Assembly (NCBI GenBank): GCA_030653985.1
Contig: JAURYJ010000036.1
Location: 1-37,535, forward strand
DNA length: 37,535 nucleotides
Direction of reading: 5' to 3'
DNA from: Methylobacter sp.
GTDB taxonomy: Bacteria; Pseudomonadota; Gammaproteobacteria; Methylococcales; Methylomonadaceae
The position numbers were made by a program, and so were the translations under genes. The first letter of the stretch is position 1. The number at the start of each line of letters is the position of its first letter. Under the pieces are notes generated by a model that saw nothing but the letters and a program-made list of their open reading frames with translations, was not told where the DNA came from and did no database searches. Positions 7,382 through 15,190 of the stretch are shown one piece after another.

Positions 7382-9475
7382 ATGAATCTTGATGTGTTTT
7401 TATCGCTGTTCAGTCTGATGCTGGTATCACTGGCGGTTTTTTTGCTCTCAAAAAAACTCAATTTTCCTTATACCGTATTGTTGGTTATTGCCGGTTCGTT
7501 GTTGGTGCCGCTGTCGCAAATAGAATTTTTTCATTTCATTACCAGTTTTCACTTAACGCCAGAACTGTTGTTCTTTGTGTTCCTGCCGATCCTGATTTTC
7601 GAATCGGCTTACAACATGAATATCCGTAGCGTCACCGAAAACATTTATTCTATCGGCTTGTTGGCTGTAGTGGGTTTGCTGATCTCGACGCTATTTATTG
7701 GTATTGTCGGTCATTACCTGTTCGGATTGGCTGGGTTCGCTGTACCGATGCTGGCTTTATTACTGTTCGGTGCCATTATTTCTTCAACTGACCCGGTAGC
7801 CGTGCTGGCGCTGTTCAAAGAGTACGGTGCGCCACACCGCTTAACGCTGATTTTCGAAGGCGAGAGTTTATTCAACGACGCTACCGGTTTTGCGGCATTC
7901 CTGGTGATCTTGGACTTAATGATCCACGGTTTCACTGGCACCGATTCCGTTATGTCTGCATTGGTGTCATTTTTGATCATGTTGATCGGTGGCTTTTTAT
8001 TTGGATTATTGATGGGATTTTTATTTTCCAAGTTGATTGAAGCGGTCAAAGGTTATGAACACCTGGAAATTACCCTGACTTTATTGGTTGCCCATTTTAC
8101 CTTTATCTTTAGCGAAGTAATTTCTGAGCATCTAGTGATTGCAGGTCAGCAAATTCGGCTGTCATCTATTATTGCCACCTTGATTGCCTCGATGGTCATC
8201 GGTAATTTCGGACGCTACAAAATGTCGCCTCCGGTTGAAGAATATATGGAGAAGTTTTGGAGCTATTTTGCCTTTGTCACTAATTCGCTGGTTTTTATTT
8301 TAATGGGATTGTTGTTCGCCGATCTGGCGATTGACATGAATGTCGCCTTGTTACCGATTTTGCTGGCGATTGCGGTGGTAGTGATCGGTCGTGCGGTTTC
8401 GGTTTATCCGTTGCTGTGGTTATTAAACAAAACCGGCAAGGAAGAGCCGATACCGCGTAATTGGATGCATTTACTGGCCTGGGGCAGTTTGCGCGGCTCA
8501 CTGGCGGTCATCATGGTACTGTTGATTCCTGACGATTTAACTATTCCTGGTTGGGATTTTACGATCAGTGTTAAACAGTTTGTTGCCGCCGTTACCATTG
8601 GCAGTATCTATTTTACCCTGTTGATTAAAGCGACAACCATTGGCAAAGTCATGCACCTGTTAGGGATTGATGCACTGACGCCCGAAGAAGAAGTTGGTTA
8701 TCATAAAAGCAAGGCGCAAATATACGATGAATCGATGCTTAAATTAGACGAACTCTTGGAGACTCAACATTTAAATGGGCAGCAACATCAAACTCTTCAG
8801 CAGCGCTACCAGCGGTTGCATGATGATGCCTGTTTACATTGTAAAGATGCTATCGGCGATTCCCTCGATCTCATTGAAAATATGTTGCGTATCTATGCAC
8901 TAGGTGTTGAAAAAGGTGCGTTGAAAGAGGTTTACCAGCGTGGCGAAATCAACGAAAAAGTGTACAAGAAAATTCTGAATATGCTCTCTATTCAGACCGA
9001 GCGGGTAGGACAAGGTCATAAACAGGTTAAGTCAGTTAACGAACATTTCCCTATCGATACTTTGGAGCGATTTGTGTTGCTGGTAAGCCGTCTGCTTTTC
9101 TGGCGGGATCACTCCTTTAAAGCGGAAGAGTTGTATCTTTATTATCGTACCCTGAACAAGATTATCAGTAAGGTTATCGAGTCATTGAATGAAATCGGCA
9201 ATTCCGGTCTGAGTGATGTTTTTGATGATCGTATCGCCTTGGTAAAGTTACAAGCGCTTTATCAAGGATTAAATGTCAATACGCGAAAAAAGATGGAGAA
9301 TCTGATCAGGAATAATACCGAATTATTGAATCAGCTAAACCAAAAGGCTGCGGAAAAATCGTTGAATGCAGTGCAACTAGAAACCTTGGTTAAATTACAC
9401 AAAAACGAAATAATTACCAGCAAGCTTTTCATTATGTTGAATCACGAGCATACGGAACAAAAAAATACGGATTAA
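7382..9475 (+). CDS. CPA1-type Na+/H+ antiporter with long cytoplasmic domain
   Basis: A 697-residue cation:proton antiporter (Na_H_exchanger, CPA1). About 400 N-terminal residues form roughly a dozen membrane segments and contain the hallmark stretches STDPVAVLALFKE and EGESLFNDATG, where the Asn-Asp pair is the ion-binding site. The remaining 290 residues are hydrophilic and helical (ETQHLNGQQHQTLQQRYQRL and following), probably a cytoplasmic regulatory domain. It exchanges Na+ or K+ for protons across the inner membrane for pH and salt homeostasis. The ATG at 7382 has AAGGA 8 bases upstream; the upstream start at 7319 adds a poorly conserved 21 residues. It is transcribed alone. Confidence 0.9.
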   Translation: MNLDVFLSLFSLMLVSLAVFLLSKKLNFPYTVLLVIAGSLLVPLSQIEFFHFITSFHLTPELLFFVFLPILIFESAYNMNIRSVTENIYSIGLLAVVGLLISTLFIGIVGHYLFGLAGFAVPMLALLLFGAIISSTDPVAVLALFKEYGAPHRLTLIFEGESLFNDATGFAAFLVILDLMIHGFTGTDSVMSALVSFLIMLIGGFLFGLLMGFLFSKLIEAVKGYEHLEITLTLLVAHFTFIFSEVISEHLVIAGQQIRLSSIIATLIASMVIGNFGRYKMSPPVEEYMEKFWSYFAFVTNSLVFILMGLLFADLAIDMNVALLPILLAIAVVVIGRAVSVYPLLWLLNKTGKEEPIPRNWMHLLAWGSLRGSLAVIMVLLIPDDLTIPGWDFTISVKQFVAAVTIGSIYFTLLIKATTIGKVMHLLGIDALTPEEEVGYHKSKAQIYDESMLKLDELLETQHLNGQQHQTLQQRYQRLHDDACLHCKDAIGDSLDLIENMLRIYALGVEKGALKEVYQRGEINEKVYKKILNMLSIQTERVGQGHKQVKSVNEHFPIDTLERFVLLVSRLLFWRDHSFKAEELYLYYRTLNKIISKVIESLNEIGNSGLSDVFDDRIALVKLQALYQGLNVNTRKKMENLIRNNTELLNQLNQKAAEKSLNAVQLETLVKLHKNEIITSKLFIMLNHEHTEQKNTD

Positions 9476-9562
9476 GGATTTGTTGTTACGCATAAGTATG
9501 ATTCACGAAAAGCACGAAAAAATGGATGGGATGTTGCTAGACTGAACAGGGGATGTTTTCTG

Positions 9563-9587
9563 GTTCCCAGGCAGGAGCGGTGGGAAC
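9563..9587. repeat. Short palindrome next to TnpB stub
   Basis: GTTCCCA (9563-9569) and TGGGAAC (9581-9587) are exact reverse complements with an 11-base loop. Palindromes of this GTTCCCA...TGGGAAC kind occur as dispersed intergenic repeats in many proteobacteria. Here it marks the junction where the TnpB remnant begins. Confidence 0.45.
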
Positions 9588-9589
9588 GA

Positions 9590-9742
9590 GGACAATCGCA
9601 AGTTCAGTTTGGCAAAAAACTCAACTTATGGCCGCGCGAAGTATATTTTGTTTGTGTTGAATGCGGATTTAGCGAGAATGTCGACCGGGTTGGTGCCATG
9701 AATGTACTGGCTAAAGGCCATGTGCTTTTAGCAGGAAAATAA
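9590..9742 (+). pseudogene. TnpB (IS200/IS605) C-terminal remnant
   Basis: About 50 codons in the frame that ends with TAA at 9740-9742 encode the tail of an RNA-guided nuclease/transposon protein TnpB. The recognisable part is VCVECGF...NVDRVGAMNVL with the end AKGHVLLAGK, which is the second half of the TnpB zinc ribbon plus the conserved D-x-x-x-A-x-N motif that belongs to the RuvC region. The first Cys pair of the ribbon and all upstream domains are missing. A short palindrome abuts its left border. It is directly followed by the element's right end (9743-9880), so it is the relic of one truncated insertion. Confidence 0.75.
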
Positions 9743-9880
9743 CCGTCGGATAGACGGGTTAGTCTGTGAAGTGAGCGATGCAGTAATATTGCCAGCAGCA
9801 GAAACCAGTGAGCAGTAGCGATACCCGCTCACTCTTAGGAAACTAGGAATCCCCTGGCTTTAGGTGGGGGAGGATGTCAA
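9743..9880 (+). mobile_element. IS605-type right end (TnpB guide-RNA scaffold-like), copy B
   Basis: This region directly follows the TnpB stop and is nearly identical to 5171-5309. It ends with the hairpin CCCC...GGGG and GGGGGAGGATGTCAA. The position after TnpB and the conserved structure fit an omega-RNA scaffold. The sequence immediately beyond it (TCTTCGCGTGTTGG) would be the guide segment. Confidence 0.7.
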
Positions 9881-9942
9881 TCTTCGCGTGTTGGGTAGGG
9901 ACGAGATCGGAAGCAATGGGTGAGTATTAATTTACGAGTCAG

Positions 9943-9958
9943 CCGAAAAATATTTCGG
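9943..9958. promoter_or_regulatory. Palindrome upstream of the sigma-54 activator gene
   Basis: CCGAAA (9943-9948), four bases, TTTCGG (9953-9958). The right half TATTTCGG resembles the ATTTCG half-sites found at 12035, 15392 and 18076. It lies 77 bases before the activator ATG, so it could be an autoregulatory binding site. This is an inference from motif resemblance. Confidence 0.4.
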
Positions 9959-10034
9959 TAAAATAAAAATTTCCATGTAACCAAACCCATCGGTGCAGAA
10001 TTCCGTTCATCTAACGATTAGGTACTTAATTTCG

Positions 10035-12029
10035 ATGAGTCATAAAAACAACCCTATAATCCTGATAGACGTAGAAGAACATCTACAATTTCAAGCTTTG
10101 CTGGCCGAGTTATCCTCCAGTTTTTTAAGTGTCCCACCTGATCAGGTAGATCAAGTTATTGAAGAAAGTTTTTACCGAATTGCGAAAAGTCTGGATATCG
10201 ATCAAATCAGTTTGGGTTTAATCACCCGTGACGGTAAGGATTTTTACTCTAAACACAGTTATGCCAAACCTGGAATAATGCGTTGGGATGCCGCATCACT
10301 GATGTCAGAAGGCCCCTATCTGACCAAAGTACTCCTGAGTGGACAACCGTTTATCATGCATGACGTGGAGGATTTGCCTCCCGAAGCCGCAACCGATAAA
10401 GCAGCGTTTCAGCGTTACGGAGTGAAGGCCGATTTGATTCTTCCATTTATCGTCGGCGGGAATTTGACAGGCGGTATCGGTTTTTCGGTGACGCGTCCAA
10501 GACAGTGGACTGATGCGGTTATACAGGGGCTTAGTCTGATCGCCGATGTGCTTGCCAATGTGTTGGAACGCAAATTTGCCGTACAAGCCTTGCAATACAG
10601 AGAAGTGCAGATGCGGCTGGCGGCCGAAGCGGCTGATATCGGCCTTTGGGTCTGGAATTTACCGCAAGATTCGATCTGGGCCACGGAAATAGCGCGAAAG
10701 CTTTATGCTATTGAGGTTGACGAGAAACTGAACCTGCAACGGTTTCTGGAATGCCTGCATCCAGACGATAAACAACGGGTCAGCAAAACAATGCAACAGG
10801 TATTGCAGAGTGGCGGCGATTTGCAGGTCAAATATCGCGTCGTTCATCCTGACGGAAGTGAACACTGGGTACGCGTGAGCGGTCGCTGTTACCGCGATGC
10901 CAATGGGCAGCCAGAACGTTTGATGGGGGCCAGCATGAACATCAGCGATATACGCAGAACCAAGCTGGCGCTAGAGCAGGCCAACCAAGAACTCAGTATC
11001 GCGTTGGAAGAAATCCGAATCCTGAAAGACCAATTGCAGCAAGAGAACATTTATCTGCGCCGCGAAATATCGGGGCGTCAGGAACAACAGGCAGGGCTGA
11101 TCAGTGGCAGTGCGGCCATGGAGAAGGTCTTCATGCAAATCGAACAGGTGGCGCCGACGCGGGCATCGGTGCTGATCATCGGCGAAACCGGAACCGGCAA
11201 GGAGTTGTTGGCAACGGCTATCCACAAAGCCAGTCCACGTAAAGATCGGGCAATGATTTGCGTGAATTGCGCGGCCATTCCCTCCGCGCTGATCGAGAGC
11301 GAGCTGTTCGGACGTGAAAAAGGCGCTTACACCGGAGCGCTGTCCAAGCAGATTGGCCGCTTCGAACTGGCTCATGGCTCAACGCTTTTTCTGGACGAGA
11401 TCGGCGAGTTGCCGTTGGAGTCTCAGGTCAAACTGCTGCGCGCCTTGCAGGAAAAGGAAATCGAACGTCTGGGGTGTCCAAAACCGATTAAGGTCGATGT
11501 AAGAATCATCGCCGCTACTAACCGAAATCTGTCGAAGGAAGTAGCTGAGGGGCGCTTCCGCGAAGATCTCTATTATCGCTTGAATGTGTTCCCTATCCAC
11601 TTACCGCCATTGCGAGAACGGCGGGAAGACATTCTCAAACTAGTGGGAATTTTTATCGACGAGTTTGCCGCAGCCATGGATAAAACGATCGACGTCGTTG
11701 CAAAAAGCAGTTTGCAGGCTCTTTGCCAATACGATTGGCCGGGTAACATTCGCGAATTGCGCAATGTTGTCGAACGAGCTTTGATTCTGGCCAAAGGCCC
11801 TGTGCTAAAAATAAACTTGCCAAACGAGACAGTAGCTGCCTCATCTGCAGCAAAGTCGCCGCTGCTTTTTCTGGAAGACGTTGAATGCGAGCATATTCTG
11901 CACGTATTGAAAATCAGTGGTTGGCGTATTCGCGGGCAAGGCGGCGCGGCGGAGATTCTTGGACTCAAGCCCAGCACCTTGGAAAGTCGCATGACCAAGC
12001 TTGGCATTCGTCGGCCATCATCCGTCTAA
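10035..12029 (+). CDS. Sigma-54-dependent activator (GAF-PAS-AAA+-Fis)
   Basis: A 664-residue bacterial enhancer-binding protein. An N-terminal GAF domain (about 15-185) and a PAS domain (about 195-310, with HPDGSEHWVRVSGR and a GASMNISDI end) are followed by a coiled coil and a sigma-54 AAA+ domain: Walker A GETGTGKE (383-390), the sigma-54-contacting loop GAYTGA (430-435; Phe of the usual GAFTGA replaced by Tyr), Walker B LFLDEIGE (451-458), and the WPGNIRELRN segment. A Fis-type helix-turn-helix ends the protein (GGAAEILGLKPSTLESRM). It should hydrolyse ATP to open sigma-54 promoters in response to a ligand bound by GAF/PAS. No receiver domain is present. ATG 10035 is preferred to GTG 9993. 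Its C-terminus is duplicated at 15191-15402. Likely targets are the promoters at 12157, 15518 and 18200. Confidence 0.92.
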   Translation: MSHKNNPIILIDVEEHLQFQALLAELSSSFLSVPPDQVDQVIEESFYRIAKSLDIDQISLGLITRDGKDFYSKHSYAKPGIMRWDAASLMSEGPYLTKVLLSGQPFIMHDVEDLPPEAATDKAAFQRYGVKADLILPFIVGGNLTGGIGFSVTRPRQWTDAVIQGLSLIADVLANVLERKFAVQALQYREVQMRLAAEAADIGLWVWNLPQDSIWATEIARKLYAIEVDEKLNLQRFLECLHPDDKQRVSKTMQQVLQSGGDLQVKYRVVHPDGSEHWVRVSGRCYRDANGQPERLMGASMNISDIRRTKLALEQANQELSIALEEIRILKDQLQQENIYLRREISGRQEQQAGLISGSAAMEKVFMQIEQVAPTRASVLIIGETGTGKELLATAIHKASPRKDRAMICVNCAAIPSALIESELFGREKGAYTGALSKQIGRFELAHGSTLFLDEIGELPLESQVKLLRALQEKEIERLGCPKPIKVDVRIIAATNRNLSKEVAEGRFREDLYYRLNVFPIHLPPLRERREDILKLVGIFIDEFAAAMDKTIDVVAKSSLQALCQYDWPGNIRELRNVVERALILAKGPVLKINLPNETVAASSAAKSPLLFLEDVECEHILHVLKISGWRIRGQGGAAEILGLKPSTLESRMTKLGIRRPSSV

Positions 12030-12034
12030 CGCAA

Positions 12035-12062
12035 ATTCCGGGGAATCCACGATATTTCGGGT
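12035..12062 (+). promoter_or_regulatory. Putative upstream activating site 1
   Basis: Two direct half-sites, ATTCCGGGG (12035-12043) and ATTTCGGGT (12054-12062), start exactly 19 bases apart. The same pair with the same 19-base period occurs at 15392 and 18076. It lies 5 bases after the activator stop and about 125-145 bases upstream of the start predicted from the -24/-12 promoter at 12157, the usual range for a sigma-54 enhancer. A near-consensus IHF-like site is readable on the minus strand at 12105-12117, between enhancer and promoter. Confidence 0.65.
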
Positions 12063-12156
12063 AGCTTCTTCTCTCCGCTGTCGCCAGATAAATTTATATT
12101 TTATTAACTAATTGTTATTTAAGTCTTTATAAGCGATAAGAGCCGGTTTTCAATCT

Positions 12157-12172
12157 TGGCGTAATTTCTGCA
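12157..12172 (+). promoter_or_regulatory. Sigma-54 (-24/-12) promoter 1
   Basis: TGGCGTAATTTCTGCA carries the GG and GC dinucleotides with the required 10-base spacing. The first four bases TGGC and the last four TGCA match consensus. Transcription should start near 12183, one base before an ATG at 12184 that opens only a 22-codon frame. The downstream genes are the DUF3604 remnant and the secreted protein at 12433. Confidence 0.7.
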
Positions 12173-12193
12173 TTTATCCAGTCATGATCCACT

Positions 12194-12388
12194 ATGAGCC
12201 TCGTTCCATTCATGACGCTTGTATCCATTATTTCCGACGGTTATTGCCGTGAACAGCGGGTTCCGGCAGCTGGTGCCAAACGCTTTAGTATCGAACCGGT
12301 GGAAGGTGCCGCAATGACTCTTGCTGAACGTGCTTATACCTCACCAATTTGGCACCCCTGCGGGCAAGTAGCCAGATTTTTATCATAA
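12194..12388 (+). pseudogene. DUF3604 protein C-terminal remnant
   Basis: The 64-codon frame ends with AKRFSIEPVEGAAMTLAERA followed by YTSPIWHP. This closely follows the C-terminus typical of DUF3604 proteins (usually ending ERAYTSPIWYTP or similar), which are about 600 residues or more. Only the last 30-40 residues are recognisable. The downstream CGQVARFLS and the upstream 20 residues look like read-through of unrelated DNA. DUF3604 genes often neighbour sulfatase and DUF1254 genes, so a full copy was probably part of this cluster. The identification rests on a short motif. Confidence 0.5.
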
Positions 12389-12432
12389 GCAGCCCAATCA
12401 AAGGTTGCTCCCTTGCTTTAGGAGATAGTGCT

Positions 12433-12723
12433 ATGTTTACAAAAACGATGTTATTGATGGTTTGCTGGGCATTTTCCGCCACGGTTCTTGCTGAATGCGT
12501 TAAGACGCCGAACGGCAAAACCGTTTGCGACAGCGGCCAAACCACTGGCGGCTATAATCCCAACACAGGTAAGGCCTGGAAGGCGGAAACCAATCAACGA
12601 GGCGTCACCACCACCGAAACCAGCAGAGGTGGACAAGCCGCGACCAAAAATGGCGTGGGCGTAGTCAAAACTCCCGGTGGGCAAACCTGCGTAAAGACCA
12701 GAAATAATCAAGGCTGCAATTGA
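12433..12723 (+). CDS. Small secreted protein of unknown function
   Basis: A 96-residue protein with a cleavable signal peptide (TMLLMVCWAFSATVLA, cut before Glu-Cys). The mature part is hydrophilic, rich in Gly, Thr and Asn, with four cysteines (CVKTPNGKTVC and TCVKTRNNQGC) that may form two disulphides. The pattern TPNGKTVC...GGYNPNTGKAWKAETNQ resembles small conserved periplasmic proteins in related bacteria, but no function is known. The ATG at 12433 has GGAG 8 bases upstream; an in-frame ATG at 12349 would destroy the signal peptide. It is the first intact gene after sigma-54 promoter 1. Confidence 0.75.
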   Translation: MFTKTMLLMVCWAFSATVLAECVKTPNGKTVCDSGQTTGGYNPNTGKAWKAETNQRGVTTTETSRGGQAATKNGVGVVKTPGGQTCVKTRNNQGCN

Positions 12724-12924
12724 CACCCACCCAGCTAAAGGAAGGGGCTTTACGGACTTTTTTGGTAAATATTTGCTATGATTTAGCAGAGCACCAGCCG
12801 ACAGTTTGGCATGTCGCAGATAATCTGCAGATCATGCCTGGACGTAACCTAGGCCCATGCAATAATGATGTAAACCCGTGCTTATTATTTGATGTTGTTG
12901 CCGCCAATTCGCGCGCTTTGCTGT

Positions 12925-12940
12925 TGGCGCAGTTTCTGTA
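12925..12940 (+). promoter_or_regulatory. Degenerate sigma-54 promoter-like site before ABM gene
   Basis: TGGCGCAGTTTCTGTA aligns with promoter 1 (12157) along its whole length but has GT in place of the essential GC at -12. The spacing from it to the ATGATC start (27 bases) is the same as at 12157 and 15518. It is probably a duplicated and mutated promoter. No ATTTCG pair is found at the expected distance upstream. Confidence 0.45.
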
Positions 12941-12951
12941 GGTATAGAGTC

Positions 12952-13284
12952 ATGATCGAATTTCACCTTGTTCTCAGGGTTGCGCCCAATAAAGCCAGAA
13001 CCGTGGTCGACGCGCTACAAGTTCTTGCCAAGAGTGCGCGCGCGACCCCCGGTTGTATGGCGGTCGAAGTATACAAGGCGGTCGATGAACGGGGCTGTAT
13101 TTGCTATGATGAAATTTGGGAAACGGAAAGCGTATTGCGCAGCATGATTGCCTCCAAGCATTTCAGTCAATTGGCTGCCTTGATGGAGCTATCCAGCAAG
13201 CCGCCGGATTGTCAGTTTCGCTTCATCGCCAAAACCCAGGGGCTAGAATTTGCAGAGCAGATTAAAGGCTTTGCCCCTCATTAA
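12952..13284 (+). CDS. ABM-type (antibiotic biosynthesis monooxygenase-like) protein
   Basis: A 110-residue small protein with a ferredoxin-like dimeric alpha-beta barrel pattern: strand MIEFHLVLRV, helix KARTVVDALQVLAKSARATP, strand GCMAVEVYKAVDE, strand CICYDEIWETESVLRSMIAS, helix HFSQLAALMELS, last strand CQFRFI. This order suits the ABM/DUF-like superfamily of small oxygenases and stress proteins. No metal or cofactor ligand can be assigned. The ATG at 12952 is preferred to 12889 because the first strand begins there and the fragment at 15545 starts with the same MIE-HLVLRV. AGG lies about 9 bases upstream. Confidence 0.7.
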   Translation: MIEFHLVLRVAPNKARTVVDALQVLAKSARATPGCMAVEVYKAVDERGCICYDEIWETESVLRSMIASKHFSQLAALMELSSKPPDCQFRFIAKTQGLEFAEQIKGFAPH

Positions 13285-13324
13285 TGCCATGTTCAATATA
13301 TTTGCAATCGCTGTGCGGTAATAA

Positions 13325-13490
13325 GGAAAACAATGGGTTGCGGTCTCCGAATTATGGGCAGTTGAACCTATCCTTGAGCATTTATACGCCAGAATCTGGG
13401 GCAGTAGCCTGAAGCACACTGTCGGGCGGGATCAAATGCGCGGGGGAAATTGATGACCGTTTGAATAACTTGCGTAAAGCTTTCAAATAA
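13325..13490 (+). pseudogene. Possible decayed coding remnant, unidentified
   Basis: One frame reads SELWAVEPILEHLYARIW and on to a TGA at 13451; a different frame then reads GEIDDRLNNLRKAFK and stops at 13490. The two pieces look like one protein end split by a frameshift. I do not recognise a family. It sits between the ABM gene and the large lipoprotein-like gene in a cluster that contains several clear pseudogenes. Confidence 0.25.
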
Positions 13491-13573
13491 ACGGAGGTTT
13501 AACGCAGAACAGAATCGTTTCGGACGGTACAAAGTTCATTCGGCTTGAGTCCATAAATAATACCAATCTGATT

Positions 13574-15040
13574 ATGTCATTGATGAATATTGATAAACCT
13601 AACCTAACAGCTAGCATTTGCTTTCTGAGTGCAACAAACGTGTTTATAAGTCTCAAAGCAACAAGCAGGTTGGCGGTACGAGTCCCTTTGGTAGTCTTAG
13701 TTATTGGCTTATTATGTTCTGGTTGTACCTTGATCAAAAGCACTCTGAGTTTGCCTGACAAAGCCATCCAAAGCATGCTCTCATCAAATGGTGGTGGAGT
13801 GACCATCAATCCCGTGGAATTGCAGTCCCAATTAACACGTTTTTCGGATCATTATTTGAATGCGATGAATTCAGCTTCTAGAATGCTACGGAAGGATGAT
13901 GCCGAGCGTCCTAACCGGCGGAGCCTGTTGAGACGCCGTATTGCCGTAACTAACGATGTTCTGGCAGTTGCCACGGGCCCCAATGCTTACGCTAACCTCT
14001 TGGATATGATTATCCTCGTCAGTTTGAATCTTAATAATCTCGAATATTGGATGCCCAAGCGCTATGGCGATTCGGCCAAACCGTTGCTTTTCGTCGCTCA
14101 AGACTCAGAGAAGGAAATTTGGCGGATTGCCGAAACCGCTTTAAAAAAGAAGAATATTGAAGAGCTCCGTATTGGTGTCAAAGCATGGCGTGAGCAACAT
14201 ATCGATAAGCGAACTTCACGCGATTTTGAGTCTTTCGATTTCGTGATCGAAATCGCAAAGATTCACAAAACCAATGAAGCGAATAAATCCAGTGTCTTCA
14301 ACTTATTGATGATCGATCCTTTTGCCGGACTTGATCCTGCTACTCGAGAACTGGCTGACACACGGCTATTTGCAGAAAGGGGGCTGTTTTTGGCCCGGCA
14401 TATGCCGACATTGCTGCGTTTGGAGGCCGAACTGTTGGCTTTGCAGACTGTAGAAATGCCCCAGATGGAAAACCTATTGGCCAGTATCAGCCAGCTTTCA
14501 GCGTCGGCTGAACGCTTCAGCAAAGTAAGCGAGCGATTTCCCGCCATTCTTGGCAGCGAACGAGAGCATATTGTTCAAGCTATTGATTCACAGCGTCCCG
14601 GACTTATCAGTCTTGCCGCGCAATCGGAGCAAGCCTTGAACTCTGGAAAACTGATGTCCGAAGCCACTAACGCCACGTTGAAGACTTTTCAGGCTATCGT
14701 GAAGCAACTAAACGATAAGTCTCCTGACCCGAATTCCGAACCCTTTAGGATGGGTGACTACACAGCTACTGCCGCTCAGATCCACGCCACTGCAGAACAG
14801 TTGACCCAATTATTGAAAGCGTTCGATAACACCATTAATTCAGCGCATCTTACGGCATTGACAGAAAAAATAGATTTGCTTAGCAAACAAGCTGAAACCA
14901 GCGGCAAGGTGATAGTGGACTATGCCTTTAAAAAACTGTTGTTACTGGGCGTAATCCTCATCGTTCTAAGCTCTGTTACGGTGTTGGCGAGCATTGTGGT
15001 TTATTGGATGCTTAAAAAAAGCTTGAAGAGGGAAAAGTGA
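13574..15040 (+). CDS. Membrane-tethered helical protein of unknown function
   Basis: A 488-residue protein that I do not recognise. Residues 33-51 form a hydrophobic segment ending in LLCSGC, an imperfect lipobox. Because 32 residues precede it, the true start may be later (for instance TTG 13670), or the segment may be an uncleaved anchor. The middle is almost entirely helical, with long heptad-like stretches (LLASISQLSASAERFSKVSE; TAAQIHATAEQLTQLLKAF; LTEKIDLLSKQAETSGK). A C-terminal transmembrane segment (about 462-482, LLLLGVILIVLSSVTVLASI) is followed by a basic tail. It thus could span the periplasm between two membrane anchors. It is probably cotranscribed with neighbours of the envelope cluster. 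Confidence 0.65.
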   Translation: MSLMNIDKPNLTASICFLSATNVFISLKATSRLAVRVPLVVLVIGLLCSGCTLIKSTLSLPDKAIQSMLSSNGGGVTINPVELQSQLTRFSDHYLNAMNSASRMLRKDDAERPNRRSLLRRRIAVTNDVLAVATGPNAYANLLDMIILVSLNLNNLEYWMPKRYGDSAKPLLFVAQDSEKEIWRIAETALKKKNIEELRIGVKAWREQHIDKRTSRDFESFDFVIEIAKIHKTNEANKSSVFNLLMIDPFAGLDPATRELADTRLFAERGLFLARHMPTLLRLEAELLALQTVEMPQMENLLASISQLSASAERFSKVSERFPAILGSEREHIVQAIDSQRPGLISLAAQSEQALNSGKLMSEATNATLKTFQAIVKQLNDKSPDPNSEPFRMGDYTATAAQIHATAEQLTQLLKAFDNTINSAHLTALTEKIDLLSKQAETSGKVIVDYAFKKLLLLGVILIVLSSVTVLASIVVYWMLKKSLKREK

Positions 15041-15147
15041 TTGCTGATGTTACGCACTGAGCCGATGCAGTTCGGCAAAACTGGCTTGTAAGGCTTTGAG
15101 GTAAAATTTACCAGAATTTTCTAATGTGATTGGTGTAGATAGCTATG

Positions 15148-15171
15148 CCTTTAGGTCGGGGAGGATGTCAA
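15148..15171 (+). mobile_element. IS605-type right-end remnant, copy C
   Basis: CCTTTAGGTCGGGGAGGATG and the following TCAA match the terminal bases of copies A and B (5309 and 9880 ends) with one change. The rest of the scaffold is missing. It ends 20 bases before the regulator remnant, in the same way that copy B ends before the intact regulator. Confidence 0.55.
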
Positions 15172-15190
15172 CTGTCTATGGCTTAGGCAC

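Noticed and set aside
12810..12830. Palindrome GCAGATAATCTGC as a fourth enhancer copy
   Set aside because: It lies at about the right distance from the degenerate promoter at 12925 but does not contain the ATTTCG half-sites; probably coincidence.
12720..12941. 73-codon frame starting with TTG between the secreted protein and ABM genes
   Set aside because: No ribosome site, overlaps the previous gene's end and the promoter-like site, and no recognisable family.
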